From Pseudoduganella dura (GTDB taxonomy: Bacteria > Pseudomonadota > Gammaproteobacteria > Burkholderiales > Burkholderiaceae_D): a stretch of 64,000 bases of DNA. Under the pieces are notes generated by a model. It had not been told where the DNA came from and made no database searches. It saw nothing but the letters and a program-made list of their open reading frames with translations. Of the stretch, positions 8,634-18,210 are shown one piece after another; positions within the stretch are counted from its first letter, which is position 1, and each line of letters starts with the position of its first letter. The stretch covers positions 6,510,001 through 6,574,000 of the forward strand of contig NZ_WNWM01000002.1 of NCBI RefSeq assembly GCF_009727155.1, in the 5' to 3' direction. Position numbers and translations under genes: made by a program.

Positions 8634-11603
8634 ATGAACCTGACCCGCGTGCTTGCTGCGGCATTGTGCTGGCTGGCGGCGGCCCAGGCGTGCGCGGCGG
8701 CGGACGGCCGGACTTTCGAACGCCGCCGCTGGTCGCAGGCCGATGGCGCGCCGCAAACGGCGGTCGCGCTGGCGCAAACCGACGACGGCCTGCTGTGGTT
8801 CGGTACCGCTGCCGGGATGTACACCTTCGATGGCGTGCGTTTCGAACGGACCGGTGCCGTGTACCGCGGCCAGCTGCGCTCCGATAACATCGCCTGCATG
8901 CAGGCGCTGCCCGGCGGCCTCGCGGTCGGCTATGTGTTCGGGGGCATGAGCCTGTTCTCGAAGACCGGCGTCACGCATTACCTGCCGGGCAGGGAGTTGC
9001 CGGGCGGCTCGATCACCGCGCTGGCGACGGACAGCCGCGGCACCGTGTATGCCGGCACCAGCACCGGCGTGATGCGCCTGCGCGAGGGCCGCTGGGAGGC
9101 CGTTGGCGCCGGGTCCGCGCCGGCGGAGTCGCCGATGTATGTCAGCGTCGACAGCGACGACACTGTCTGGGCGGTCTTCAATTACTCCTACCAGTCGGAC
9201 TACAGCTATTACGCGATGCCGCGCGGATCGCGGCACTTCCGGCGCGTGTTCGGTGCGCCGATGGCCGGCACCACGAAGATCGGCGGCCGCCAGGTCGTCA
9301 TGTTGCCCGGCGACCGGTATGTCGAGCTGGCGGCCGGTGCGCCGCCGAGAAGACTGGCGCTGCACAAGCCTCGGCTGTACGACGACCTGCTGCTCGGCGG
9401 CCCCGCCGGCACGCTGTGGACCTCGCGCGAGGATGGCTTCGTACGGCTGGCCCGGCGCGCCGACGGCGTGCTCGAACCGGCCGAGACCTTCGACCGCCCG
9501 GCCGGCATGGCGCGCTACACGACCGCCAGCCTGCTCGACCGCGAAGGCAACCTGTGGGTGGCGACGCTCGATGGCGTGGAGCGCTATCGCCGCCATCGCC
9601 TGTCGCGCCTGTCAGGCAGCGGCAGCGGGGTCAACTGGCTGGCCATGCCCGGGCTGGGCGATGAAGTCTGGTATGGCCCGGCCAACGGTCCGCTGATGCG
9701 GCTGGCCGCCGACGGCAGCAGTCGCCCGACCGGCCTGGCAAGCGCCAACGCCGTGCTGCGCGCGGCACCGGATCATGTGTGGGTGGCCACCAGCGATGCG
9801 CTGTGGGAATGGCATGGCGCCAGGCGCATCCGGCACGCGCTGCCCGGTGCCGACAAGTGGGGTGTCGAGGTGCAGGCGCTGGCCATGGACGGCCAGGACC
9901 GCCTGCTGGCATCGCTGATCCGCAAAGGGTTGTGGCGTTTCGAAGATGGCCGGTGGACGCGGGACGACCGCACGCGCGGCATTCCCGACCCGACGCCGAT
10001 CAGCATGCTGACCACGGCACAAGGCCGTACCTGGCTCGGTTTCACGAACGGCCGGCTCGGCGAACTGACCGCCACCGGCATACGCCTGTGGCCGGCGCCA
10101 CTGCCGACCGGCAATGTACTGAGCATGCTGGAGTATCGCGGCCGCCTGTTCGTCGGCGGCGAGCGCGGCGTGTCCTGGCTCGACGGCGACCGCGCCCGCC
10201 CGCTGCTGCTGCGGCAGTCCGGGGCCATGCTCGGCGTGGCCGGCATGGTCGCGGACAGTCGTGGCAACCTCTGGCTGCACGGGCTGGACGGATTGCACCG
10301 CATCGCGGCCGCTGCGCTGGCCGGCGCATTCGTTGCGCCGGGCGACCCGGTCGATGGGGAACTGTTCAATTTCGAAGACGGCCTGCGCGGCCAGGTCGGG
10401 CAAATGCGCCCGCTGCCCGCGCTCGCGGCGGCGCGGGGCCGCATCTGGTTCGCCACTGTGGCCCAGGCAGGCTGGCTCGACCCGCTGGCGATCCCGCGCA
10501 ACCCGCGCGCGCCGGATGTGCTGATCCGCTCGCTGCATGCCGGCGGCCGTGATTACCCGGCCGTCGACGGGGTGAAACTGCCGGAGCGCACCACCTCGCT
10601 CGATGTCGCGTTCACGGCCACCGCGCTGTCGATCCCCGAACGCGCCCGGCTGCGCTACCGGCTCGATGGCGTCGATGCCGGCTGGCGCGACGTGCAGCAC
10701 GAGCGGTCGGCCAGCTACACCAACCTGGCGCCCGGCAGCTACCGCTTCCACGTCATCGCCGCCAACGAGGATGGGGTGTGGAACGCCGCGGGAGCGGTAC
10801 TCCGGTTCGACATCGCGCCGGCGCTCTGGCAAACGGCGTGGTTCCGCGTGCTGTGCGTAGTGGCTGGACTGGCGGTCATGGCCTTGCTGTACCGCTGGCG
10901 CCTGGCCATCGCGGCGCGCCGCGCCACCGAGCGTGCCACCGCCCGGATGGAAGAGCGCGAGCGGATCGCCCGATCGCTGCATGACACGCTGCTGCAGGCC
11001 GTTCAGGGGATGGTGCTGCGCTTCCAGGCGGAAGTGTGGCGGATGCCGCCCGAATCGCCGTCCGCCGCGGCGCTGGACGCGGCACTGAGCGATGCGGACC
11101 GCCTGATCGCCAGCACCCGCGACGAAGTAATGGCCCTGCGCCGCGTACCGCAGGCCGCCGAGCTGCTCGACGAATTGCGCGCAGCCGTGGCCACGCTGGC
11201 GCCGGGGTCGGACCACCTGCTGCATTTCGCGCTGCAAGGCGAACCGCGACGGTTGCGTGGCGAGACCGCCGGGGAGATCTTCTGCGCGCTGCGCGAAGCG
11301 GCCGTCAACAGCGTGCGGCACGCGCGGGCCGGCCGCATCGCCGTCGAACTGCGCTTCCTGCCGCGCGTGCTGGAGGCCAGTGTCACCGACGATGGCATCG
11401 GAATCGAGCGCAAGGTGGCGCAGTCCGGCCGGTCGGGGCACTTCGGCATCGTCGGCATGCGCGAGCGGATCGGGCACCTGGGCGGGCGCATCGCCGTGAC
11501 GCCGGCGCCGGGCGGCGGCACCGTCGTGCGCATCAGGATTCCGGCGCGCGCCGCGTACGAAGCCGGACCACGGCCGCGCTGGCGCGGATGGCTGCCGTGG
11601 TGA
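8634..11603 (+). CDS. Two-component sensor histidine kinase with periplasmic beta-propeller sensor
   Basis: A 989-residue membrane kinase. A signal peptide ([21 protein letters not shown]) is followed by about 600 residues of propeller blades with recurrent WFGT, LWVA and GNLW motifs, then a Y_Y_Y module ([15 protein letters not shown]). One transmembrane helix is at about 731-756, followed by HisKA_3 with the phospho-His in [10 protein letters not shown] (His783), and a HATPase domain with DDGIGIE and [12 protein letters not shown]. This is the NarL/LuxR-partner type of kinase. The usual adjacent response regulator is absent on both sides. The ATG at 8634 is preferred over an upstream TTG because it begins the signal peptide. 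The next gene is 46 bases downstream. Confidence 0.92.
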   Translation: MNLTRVLAAALCWLAAAQACAAADGRTFERRRWSQADGAPQTAVALAQTDDGLLWFGTAAGMYTFDGVRFERTGAVYRGQLRSDNIACMQALPGGLAVGYVFGGMSLFSKTGVTHYLPGRELPGGSITALATDSRGTVYAGTSTGVMRLREGRWEAVGAGSAPAESPMYVSVDSDDTVWAVFNYSYQSDYSYYAMPRGSRHFRRVFGAPMAGTTKIGGRQVVMLPGDRYVELAAGAPPRRLALHKPRLYDDLLLGGPAGTLWTSREDGFVRLARRADGVLEPAETFDRPAGMARYTTASLLDREGNLWVATLDGVERYRRHRLSRLSGSGSGVNWLAMPGLGDEVWYGPANGPLMRLAADGSSRPTGLASANAVLRAAPDHVWVATSDALWEWHGARRIRHALPGADKWGVEVQALAMDGQDRLLASLIRKGLWRFEDGRWTRDDRTRGIPDPTPISMLTTAQGRTWLGFTNGRLGELTATGIRLWPAPLPTGNVLSMLEYRGRLFVGGERGVSWLDGDRARPLLLRQSGAMLGVAGMVADSRGNLWLHGLDGLHRIAAAALAGAFVAPGDPVDGELFNFEDGLRGQVGQMRPLPALAAARGRIWFATVAQAGWLDPLAIPRNPRAPDVLIRSLHAGGRDYPAVDGVKLPERTTSLDVAFTATALSIPERARLRYRLDGVDAGWRDVQHERSASYTNLAPGSYRFHVIAANEDGVWNAAGAVLRFDIAPALWQTAWFRVLCVVAGLAVMALLYRWRLAIAARRATERATARMEERERIARSLHDTLLQAVQGMVLRFQAEVWRMPPESPSAAALDAALSDADRLIASTRDEVMALRRVPQAAELLDELRAAVATLAPGSDHLLHFALQGEPRRLRGETAGEIFCALREAAVNSVRHARAGRIAVELRFLPRVLEASVTDDGIGIERKVAQSGRSGHFGIVGMRERIGHLGGRIAVTPAPGGGTVVRIRIPARAAYEAGPRPRWRGWLPW

Positions 11604-11649
11604 ACGCGGTCAGCCTGTATCATCTGACGATGACATCAGGAGATCGACG

Positions 11650-12048
11650 ATGAAAACGTATCACGGCAGTTGCCATTGCGGCGCGGTGCGCTTCGAAGCC
11701 GATATCGACCTGAACGCCGGCACGCTGCGGTGCAACTGCTCGATCTGCGTGAAAGCGCGGTTCTGGCCGGCCATCGTCAAGCCCGGGGCGTTCCGGCTGC
11801 TTGCCGGCGAGGGGGAGCTGACGCGTTACCAGTTCCATACCAAAACGGACCAGCATCTGTTTTGCCGGTACTGCGGGGTCCGTTCGTTCGGCATTGGACG
11901 GTCGCCGAGGTGGGGAGACTTCTATGCGGTCAATGTCACGTGCCTCGACGACGCCTCGGCCGAAGAGCTGGCGAACGCGCCGATCACCTATCTGGATGGC
12001 AAGAATGACAACTGGGAAACGCCGCCATCGGAGGTGCGCCACCTTTGA
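11650..12048 (+). CDS. GFA-family zinc-binding protein (formaldehyde-activating-like)
   Basis: A 132-residue Mss4-like fold protein of the GFA family. The zinc ligands are clear: SCHC (Cys8, Cys10), CNCSIC (Cys28, Cys30, Cys33) and FCRYC (Cys72, Cys75). The founding member was described as a glutathione-formaldehyde adduct enzyme, but most relatives have no proven reaction, so only the fold is firmly supported. AGGAG lies upstream of the ATG. It is convergent with the LysR gene, with only 23 bases between stops. Confidence 0.88.
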   Translation: MKTYHGSCHCGAVRFEADIDLNAGTLRCNCSICVKARFWPAIVKPGAFRLLAGEGELTRYQFHTKTDQHLFCRYCGVRSFGIGRSPRWGDFYAVNVTCLDDASAEELANAPITYLDGKNDNWETPPSEVRHL

Positions 12049-12071
12049 AGCCCGGCTGGCCCCGATGTCCG

Positions 12072-13004
12072 CTACGGGGGCGCACCGAGCTCCGCGCAGC
12101 GCTGCGCGAGCAGCGCGTGCAATTGCCGCACGGCCGGAGAGAATTGCCGCCGGTGCGGGCAGATCAGCTGCAGCGGCGCCGCCTCGCCCGGTTGTTCCGG
12201 CAGCACGACGGCCAGCCGTCCGGCGCCCACGTCGGCGCTGACATCGAGCCACGATTTGTAGGCGATGCCTTCGCCGGCGATGGCCCAGCGCCGCACCACG
12301 TCCGCGTCGTCACTGGCCAGCGGGCCGCTCACCCGCACGGTGCGGCGGCCTCGCCCGGGCGGCAGCGCGCCTTGCTCCACCGGAAAACCCCACTTGTCGT
12401 ACAGGCGTCCTCCCATGTGCCACAACAGGCACGAATGCCGCGGCAGGTCGTCGAGCGACTGCGGCACGCCGCACTGTTCCAGGTAGGCCGGCGACGCCAC
12501 CAGCACGCGCCGGTTGTCCGGGGCAACGGGCAGGGCGACGAAGCTGGCATCATCGACGCTCCCGTAGCGCAGCGCGATATCGACCGGATCGCGGAACACG
12601 TCCGTCACCTGGTCGGAAAACTGCACGCGCAATTCCAGGTTCGGATGCTGGCGCCGGAACGCGGTCAGCCACGGCAGCAGGAGGTTGCGGCCGAAATCGG
12701 ACGGCGCGGCGATCTGCAGCGTGCCGGCGAGCGTCTCGTCGCCGCGGCGCAGTTCGTCGCGGCCGTTGCGCAGCAGGTCGATCACCTCCTTCGCATAAGG
12801 CAGGTAGCGTTCGCCTTCGTCGGTCAGCCGCAGGCTGCGCGTGGAGCGGGCGAACAGCCGGCTATCCAGGTCGCGCTCGAGCCGCATGATGGCGGCGCTC
12901 ACCTGGCCCGGCAGCAGGTTCGCTTCGCGGGCGGCCTTGGTGAAGCTGCCGCAGGCGGCGGTGCGGACAAACAGGGCCAAGTCGTCGAATCGAACCATTT
13001 TCAT
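12072..13004 (-). CDS. LysR-family transcriptional regulator
   Basis: A 310-residue LTTR. The N-terminal winged helix-turn-helix is clear (FVRTAACGSFTKAAREANLL, then SAAIMRLERDLDSRLFARSTR), followed by a periplasmic-binding-like effector domain that begins GTLQIAAPSDFGR. It is divergent from the oxidoreductase / MRJP / nitroreductase operon with about 90 bases between, the standard arrangement for an LTTR controlling its neighbour. That it regulates the operon is inference. No strong Shine-Dalgarno is seen before ATG 13004; ATG 12998 is an alternative start. Confidence 0.92.
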   Translation of the reverse strand: MKMVRFDDLALFVRTAACGSFTKAAREANLLPGQVSAAIMRLERDLDSRLFARSTRSLRLTDEGERYLPYAKEVIDLLRNGRDELRRGDETLAGTLQIAAPSDFGRNLLLPWLTAFRRQHPNLELRVQFSDQVTDVFRDPVDIALRYGSVDDASFVALPVAPDNRRVLVASPAYLEQCGVPQSLDDLPRHSCLLWHMGGRLYDKWGFPVEQGALPPGRGRRTVRVSGPLASDDADVVRRWAIAGEGIAYKSWLDVSADVGAGRLAVVLPEQPGEAAPLQLICPHRRQFSPAVRQLHALLAQRCAELGAPP

Positions 13005-13096
13005 TCCGGGAGAGAAAGTGCTACCCGATTATAGGGGTTTTTCACTTGCCACCCGCGCCATATGATGAGCTCAACGTAACCCAACCGGAGAACAGC

Positions 13097-14104
13097 ATGA
13101 AAGCGATTGTCTACACCCAGCACGGCCTGCCGATCGACGACCCCACGTCGCTGGTCGACATGGACTTGCCCGATCCGGCGCCGGGACCGCGCGACCTGCT
13201 GGTGCGCGTGCATGCCGTATCGGTCAACCCGGTCGACACGAAGGTGCGCCGCGGCGCGGCCGTCACGGCGCCGCGCGTGGTGGGCTGGGATGCCGCCGGC
13301 ATCGTCGAGGCGGTGGGCAGCGACGTTACCGCGTTCAAGCCGGGCGACGAAGTGTATTACGCGGGCTCCCTGACGCGCCCCGGCTCGTACAGCGAACTGC
13401 ACGTCGTGGACGAGCGCATCGTCGGCCACAAGCCGGCAACGCTGGCCTTTGCCGATGCCGCGGCGTTGCCGCTGACCTCGCTGACGGCCTGGGAACTGCT
13501 GTTCGACCGCCTGAAGGTGCCGGAAGGAGGCGGGCAAGGGCGCACGCTGCTGGTCATCGGCGCTTCGGGCGGAGTCGGCTCGATCCTGACCCAGCTCGCC
13601 GGCAAGCTGACCGGCCTCACCGTGATCGGTACCGCGTCGCGCGCCGAGACGGGCGACTGGGTGCGCGCGCTGGGCGCCCACCACGTGATCGACCATTCCA
13701 GGCCGATGAAGGCGCAGTTGCAGGAGCTCGGCTTCGAGTACGCGGACATCGTCATCAGCCTCACGCACACCGACCAGCACTACGAAGACATCGTCGACAT
13801 CCTCGCGCCGCAGGGCCAGTTCGCGCTGATCGACGATCCGGCCACGCTCGATGCGATGCCCCTGAAGCGCAAGAGCATCTCGCTGCACTGGGAGCTGATG
13901 TTCACCCGCTCGATGTACGAGACGGCCGACATGGCGCGCCAGCGCGACATCCTCGACCGCGTGGCGGCGCTGGTCGACAGCGGCACATTGAAGACGACCG
14001 TCGGCGAGCATCTCGGCAGGATCGATGCGGCCAACCTGCGCCGCGCCCACGCGATCGTCGAGAGCAACAAGGCCCGCGGCAAGCTCGTGCTGGCCGGCTT
14101 CTGA
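13097..14104 (+). CDS. Zinc-type alcohol dehydrogenase-like / quinone oxidoreductase family protein
   Basis: A 335-residue MDR-superfamily oxidoreductase. The N-terminal GroES-like part has VHAVSVNPVDTKVRRG and WDAAGIVEAVG; the Rossmann part has VIGASGGVGSILTQLA around residue 155. The CSM residues are those of the ZADH quinone-reductase branch, which often lacks catalytic zinc. NADPH-dependent reduction of quinones or enals is likely. ATG 13097 is preceded by CCGGAG. It is the first gene of a three-gene operon facing away from a LysR regulator. Together with nfsB it suggests a response to quinones, nitroaromatics or other electrophiles. Confidence 0.88.
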   Translation: MKAIVYTQHGLPIDDPTSLVDMDLPDPAPGPRDLLVRVHAVSVNPVDTKVRRGAAVTAPRVVGWDAAGIVEAVGSDVTAFKPGDEVYYAGSLTRPGSYSELHVVDERIVGHKPATLAFADAAALPLTSLTAWELLFDRLKVPEGGGQGRTLLVIGASGGVGSILTQLAGKLTGLTVIGTASRAETGDWVRALGAHHVIDHSRPMKAQLQELGFEYADIVISLTHTDQHYEDIVDILAPQGQFALIDDPATLDAMPLKRKSISLHWELMFTRSMYETADMARQRDILDRVAALVDSGTLKTTVGEHLGRIDAANLRRAHAIVESNKARGKLVLAGF

Positions 14105-14124
14105 CGGCAGGCGGGAGAGGAAAC

Positions 14125-15219
14125 ATGAAAGCATCGATACTCGTTGCAGCCGCCGTTCTTGCGCTGAACGGCGCCGCCGTCCACGCGGCTGACGGCATCC
14201 CGACCGTCGGCAAGCTCGAACGGGTGGCTACGTTCGGCGGCGCGATGCCCACCGGCGTCGCGGTCACCGAAGGGGGCCGCATCTTCGTCAACTTCCCGCG
14301 CTGGGGCGACGACGTGGCATCTTCCGTGGCCGAGCTGCGCGACGGCAAGCCGGTACCGTATCCGGCGGCGGCCGATCCGTTCATCAGCGTGCAGAGCGTG
14401 GTCGCCGACGGGCGCGGCCGGGTCTGGATCCTCGACACGGCGGCGCCCAAGTTCTCGGCCCCGCAGCCGGGCGGCGCGAAGCTCGTCGCGGTGGACCTGG
14501 CCACCGACAAGGTCGTGAAGACGATCGTGTTCGCGCCGGATGCGGTACTGCCCACCACGTATGTCAACGACGTGCGCTTCGATTTCCGCGCAGGCAAGGA
14601 AGGCGTGGCCTACATCACCGACTCGTCGCTGTCCGGTCCCGGTGCGATCATCGTGCTCGACCTGGCGACCGGCAAGGCGGTGCGGCGCCTGGACGGCCAC
14701 CCGTCGACGTCGCCGGAGGCCGGTTTCGTGCCCGCGGTCGACGGCAAGCCGATGCCGGCTTCCTTCAAGGTGGCATCCGACGGCATCGCGTTGTCGCCCG
14801 ACGGCGCGACGCTGTATTATTGCGCGCTGTCGAGCCGCCGCCTGTATGCCGTGCCCACGAAGCTGCTGCGCGATCCGGGCGTGTCCGAAGCGGCGCTGGC
14901 GCTGGCCGTGCGCGATCTCGGCGCCAAGGGAGCCTCGGACGGCCTGGAAGCCGATGCCGGCGGTGCCGTGTACGCTGGCGACTACGAACACAATGCGATC
15001 AGGAAGCTCGCCGCGGGCGGCACCACGTGGCAGACCATCGCCCAGGCACCGAACCTGTCGTGGCCCGACACGTTCTCGATCGGACCGGACGGCTACCTGT
15101 ACGTGATCGCCAACCAGCTGCACCGCCAGGCCGGCTTCAACGACGGCCGCGACCTGCGGCGCAAACCCTACGAGCTGCTGCGCGTCAAGATCGACGCGCG
15201 GCCGGCACCCACCAAGTGA
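14125..15219 (+). CDS. Exported major royal jelly protein / yellow-family beta-propeller protein
   Basis: A 364-residue protein with a Sec signal peptide (residues 1-22, ALNGAAVHAADG at the cleavage region). The mature part has the six-bladed propeller pattern of the MRJP/yellow family: GAMPTGVAVTEGGRIFVNFPRW near the start, GRVWILDTAAPKF, and YVNDVRFDFRAGKEG. Bacterial members are scattered and mostly uncharacterised; the fold is related to SMP-30 lactonases. It starts 21 bases after the oxidoreductase and precedes nfsB by 17 bases, so one transcript is likely. A periplasmic sensor or lactonase role is a guess. Confidence 0.85.
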   Translation: MKASILVAAAVLALNGAAVHAADGIPTVGKLERVATFGGAMPTGVAVTEGGRIFVNFPRWGDDVASSVAELRDGKPVPYPAAADPFISVQSVVADGRGRVWILDTAAPKFSAPQPGGAKLVAVDLATDKVVKTIVFAPDAVLPTTYVNDVRFDFRAGKEGVAYITDSSLSGPGAIIVLDLATGKAVRRLDGHPSTSPEAGFVPAVDGKPMPASFKVASDGIALSPDGATLYYCALSSRRLYAVPTKLLRDPGVSEAALALAVRDLGAKGASDGLEADAGGAVYAGDYEHNAIRKLAAGGTTWQTIAQAPNLSWPDTFSIGPDGYLYVIANQLHRQAGFNDGRDLRRKPYELLRVKIDARPAPTK

Positions 15220-15235
15220 ACCAAGGAGAAACAAC

Positions 15236-15889
15236 ATGGATATCGTCGCCAAGGCGCGCCAGCGCTACACCGTCAAGTCGTACGACCGCGAACGTAAAAT
15301 CCCGGCGGAAATCGTCGGCCAGCTGCGCGAACTGCTGCGCCTCGCGCCCTCGTCGGTGAACTCGCAGCCGTGGCACTTCGTGGTCGCTTCCACGCCGGAA
15401 GGCAAGGAGCGCATCGCGAAGGCCGCCGATGCGGGCTTCCAGTACAACGCCGCGAAAATCCGCGATGCCTCGCACGTGATCGTGCTGGCCACGAAGGTGG
15501 CACCGGACGAGGCGCAGCTGGCCGCCGTGCTGGAACAGGAAGCGAAGGACGGCCGTTTCGTCAACGATGCGGCCAGGACATCGCAGAACGCCGGCCGCAT
15601 GTCGTACACGAACCTGCACCGCTTCACGCAGAAGGATGTGCCGTACTGGTATGAAAAGCAGACCTACATCGCGCTGGGCAACCTGCTGCAGGGCGCCGCG
15701 CTGCTGGACGTGGGGGCCACGCCGATGGAGGGGTTCAATGCCGAGGTGCTGGACAAGGAACTGGGCCTGCGCGACAAGGGCTTCGCGGCCACCGTGATCG
15801 TCTCGCTGGGCTACAGCAGCGCCGAGGACTTCAATGCGAAGCTGCCGAAATCCCGGCTGCCGGCGGAGCAAGTGTTCACTGACATCTGA
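15236..15889 (+). CDS. nfsB: Oxygen-insensitive NAD(P)H nitroreductase / dihydropteridine reductase
   Basis: FMN-dependent homodimeric reductase of 217 residues that carries out two-electron reduction of nitroaromatics and quinones. It matches the NfsB group from end to end: RYTVKSYD at the FMN phosphate site, SSVNSQPWHFVV, NLLQGAALLDVGATPMEGF, and EDFNAKLPKSRLP near the end. AAGGAG precedes the ATG. It closes the LysR-linked operon. The stop codon lies inside the first unit of a 13-bp tandem repeat. Confidence 0.93.
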   Translation: MDIVAKARQRYTVKSYDRERKIPAEIVGQLRELLRLAPSSVNSQPWHFVVASTPEGKERIAKAADAGFQYNAAKIRDASHVIVLATKVAPDEAQLAAVLEQEAKDGRFVNDAARTSQNAGRMSYTNLHRFTQKDVPYWYEKQTYIALGNLLQGAALLDVGATPMEGFNAEVLDKELGLRDKGFAATVIVSLGYSSAEDFNAKLPKSRLPAEQVFTDI

Positions 15890-15922
15890 TGCCGCGATCT
15901 GATGCCGTGATCTGATGCCCTG
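15884..15922 (+). repeat. Three tandem 13-bp units spanning the nfsB stop codon
   Basis: ATCTGATGCCGCG, ATCTGATGCCGTG and ATCTGATGCCCTG follow each other without gaps. The first unit contains the nfsB stop (ATC TGA). The unit length is not a multiple of three but lies outside the reading frame after the stop, so variation would not harm the protein. Replication slippage is the simplest origin. Confidence 0.85.
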
Positions 15923-15925
15923 AGC

Positions 15926-15949
15926 GCCGGCGCGCGATGCCGCGCCGGC
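15926..15949. terminator. Hairpin between convergent nfsB and NRDE genes
   Basis: A perfect 9-bp inverted repeat, GCCGGCGCG / CGCGCCGGC, with a 6-base loop lies between two convergent operons. There is only TTT on the plus-strand side, so it is a plausible two-way or weak terminator rather than a canonical one. Confidence 0.55.
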
Positions 15950-15968
15950 TTTCGGCATCGTTGCCCGG

Positions 15969-16793
15969 TCAGCGGATCACCTGCTCGTGCAGCACCGCCG
16001 GCGCCTCCGCGTACAGCTTCACCACCGTCGACGTGCGCGTGCCGTAATCGGGCGATTCGATCTTCACCGCCGACAGCTGCCGCTCCCGTTCCAGCGGCAC
16101 GCCCGTCTCGGGCAGCCGCTGGTCCGGCGCGCGCGTGGTATCGGACAGCATCTCGAAATAGGCTTCTTCCGGGGCGCCCAGGCACAGCAGGCTGGCGAAT
16201 TGCGCCTTCGTGCGCACCACCTTCGGCCACGGCGAATCGAGCAAGGCGTTGGACAAGCCATATACCCCCGGCTCCAGCGGCTGCCCGTTGCGCGCGTCGG
16301 CCTCGCCGCGGTTCGAGAACCACACCAGCTCCTCGCCGTCGCACAGCACCAGGTTGAAGCCGTTGTAGGCCTTGGCACCCGGCCGGATCTGCTCGACGTA
16401 TTCGCGGGCGCTCATCGTCGCCGACAGGAAGTTCGATACCAGCATGCCGCGCGACGGCGCCTGCGGGTTGAAATCGAGCGGCGCGCGGATGTTCGTGATC
16501 GCGGCGAAGCGCGACGGCGCCTTGCCGTCGCCGTCGACCGGCGCAAAGCCGCCGTCCTGGCAGCGCGCGCGCAGCGGCGACACATTCTCCGGCCACCGGC
16601 ATTCGGGGCCGTCGGGGCGCGTCACGCCCATCCAGCTGCCGCCGGCCTTCAGGTCGCGGCCGGCGATCACCTGCGGGTTTTCCTCCCACGGCCCGGCGGC
16701 CTGGCTGGCACGGTCAAAATATTCGTCGCGGTTGGCGGCGGCGATCAGCGGCACGCCGGGCACCACGCGCCAGGCGAAAACGATCAGGCACAT
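15969..16793 (-). CDS. NRDE-family protein (TANGO2-like)
   Basis: A 274-residue Ntn-hydrolase-like protein of the NRDE family, named after the ANRDE motif that is present here (AAANRDEYFDR). Cys2 (MCLIVFAW) corresponds to the potential N-terminal nucleophile. Other conserved parts are GGSWMGVTR and SNALLDSPWPKV. The molecular role is unsettled; the eukaryotic relative TANGO2 is linked to haem and lipid handling. Its start overlaps the end of the DUF4936 gene by 10 bases, so it is translated from the ygfZ operon. Confidence 0.88.
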   Translation of the reverse strand: MCLIVFAWRVVPGVPLIAAANRDEYFDRASQAAGPWEENPQVIAGRDLKAGGSWMGVTRPDGPECRWPENVSPLRARCQDGGFAPVDGDGKAPSRFAAITNIRAPLDFNPQAPSRGMLVSNFLSATMSAREYVEQIRPGAKAYNGFNLVLCDGEELVWFSNRGEADARNGQPLEPGVYGLSNALLDSPWPKVVRTKAQFASLLCLGAPEEAYFEMLSDTTRAPDQRLPETGVPLERERQLSAVKIESPDYGTRTSTVVKLYAEAPAVLHEQVIR

Positions 16794-17083
16794 GAGGGGA
16801 TATCCATGAACACTTCGGTATGTCGGGGGCCCGCGATCAGCGCGCCCAGGCCGGAGGCGCCAACGGCTTGCGCCAGCGCTTCCGCGAAACCAGCCGTGGC
16901 GGCGGGGTACACCTCCATCCACGTCTGCACGCCGTCCGGATCGCAGTCCACGCTGGCCGGGCGGCGTTTCAGTTGCGGGGCCACGCCGTGCGTGGCCGCC
17001 AGTCGCCCTTGCAGCGCGCGCACGCGCGGCAGCAGGCTTGCCGCGTCGCCGGTGCGCACGCGGTAGTAGACATACAGGTCCAT
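16784..17083 (-). CDS. DUF4936-family protein
   Basis: A 99-residue protein (begins MDLYVYYRVR) with an antiparallel alpha-beta pattern seen in the DUF4936 family, which is found beside ygfZ in Betaproteobacteria. No catalytic motif is evident. The ATG overlaps the ygfZ stop as TGATG, and its own end overlaps the NRDE start by 10 bases, which points to translational coupling of three genes. The function is unknown. Confidence 0.8.
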   Translation of the reverse strand: MDLYVYYRVRTGDAASLLPRVRALQGRLAATHGVAPQLKRRPASVDCDPDGVQTWMEVYPAATAGFAEALAQAVGASGLGALIAGPRHTEVFMDIPSCA

Positions 17084-18090
17084 CAGACTTCCAGCTTGTC
17101 CAGCACGTAAGGCAGCGGCTGGAACGCCAATGCCGGGCCGTCCGCGGCACGGGCCCGCACGTCGCCCCCTTCCAGCGCATCGAGCTTCATCTCGACCAGC
17201 GCATCGACGCCGCCCGAACCGTTCGGCGCCGCGTTGACGACCATGCCGCACGGCTGGCCGGGATCGGCCGGCGCGAACACTTCCGTCCCGGGCGTCACGG
17301 CGGCATCGTCGATCGTTGCCAGCGCGGTGCGCCGTTTCAGCTTGCCCAGGTACTGGCTGCGGGCGACGATTTCCTGGCCCGGGTAGCAACCCTTCTTGAA
17401 GCTTACCCCGCCCAGCAGCTCGAAATTGATCATCTGCGGCACGAACTGTTCCTGCGTTGCCGCGGCGACCAGCGGCACGCCGGCATGGATGTCGGAAAGC
17501 CGCCATGCCTCGTTGCCGCCCACCACCAGGCGGTCGGCCAGCTCCGGCGCGACGGTGGCCACCGTGTCCGGCATGGCCAGCCACAGGTAGCGCGGCGCAC
17601 CGAACGCGTCCGCCACGCGCAGCAGCGTGCCGAGCGGATGGTCGAGCTTCGTGTACGGCGCCGGGGGCAGGGCGTCGAACCAGGTCTGCAGCACGGTTTC
17701 CGCGAGGGCGCCGCCCAGGCCGAGCACCACGCGGGCGTCGGTCACGTCGGCCGCCTTCGTCCTTGCCCGCAGCACGAACATCTGCAGCCGCTTCTGGATC
17801 GCCGGCTGGATGTCCCGCGCCAGCTGCAGGTATACGGATTGCTCGTCGCGCCACATCAGGAAGCTGGCCATCAGGCGGCCCTTCGGCGAACAGTAACCGG
17901 CCAGGCGCACCTCTCCGGTACCGAGATGTTCCACGTCGTTGGTCAGCTGCGAATGCAGGAACGACGCCGAATCGTCGCCGGTGAAGGCGATCAGGCCCAG
18001 GTCGGTGACCGGGGCAACGAAGCCTGCGGCGAGCGCCGCGGAGGCCGGCGATCGGGCGGGGGCTGAGAGGAGTTGATTCCAGTTGTTCAT
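17083..18090 (-). CDS. ygfZ: Folate-binding tRNA-modifying protein YgfZ
   Basis: A 335-residue GcvT-like protein that uses tetrahydrofolate and supports Fe-S enzymes such as the tRNA methylthiotransferase MiaB. The diagnostic motif KGCYPGQEIVAR is present, with the conserved Cys. The N-terminal part has FLHSQLTNDVEHL and YCSPKGRLMASF. It is divergent from mltG across 120 bases of comparatively AT-rich DNA that must hold both promoters. Confidence 0.93.
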   Translation of the reverse strand: MNNWNQLLSAPARSPASAALAAGFVAPVTDLGLIAFTGDDSASFLHSQLTNDVEHLGTGEVRLAGYCSPKGRLMASFLMWRDEQSVYLQLARDIQPAIQKRLQMFVLRARTKAADVTDARVVLGLGGALAETVLQTWFDALPPAPYTKLDHPLGTLLRVADAFGAPRYLWLAMPDTVATVAPELADRLVVGGNEAWRLSDIHAGVPLVAAATQEQFVPQMINFELLGGVSFKKGCYPGQEIVARSQYLGKLKRRTALATIDDAAVTPGTEVFAPADPGQPCGMVVNAAPNGSGGVDALVEMKLDALEGGDVRARAADGPALAFQPLPYVLDKLEV

Positions 18091-18210
18091 AAATTTGGCT
18101 AATTTAGCTACGGAAGCATTATCATTACGGGCTCATTATAAAGATCCCGCGCCAAACGCGCCGGCCACCCCCAAAACGGGTCGCGCGGCCCCGCGCGGGC
18201 AGGATACGAC

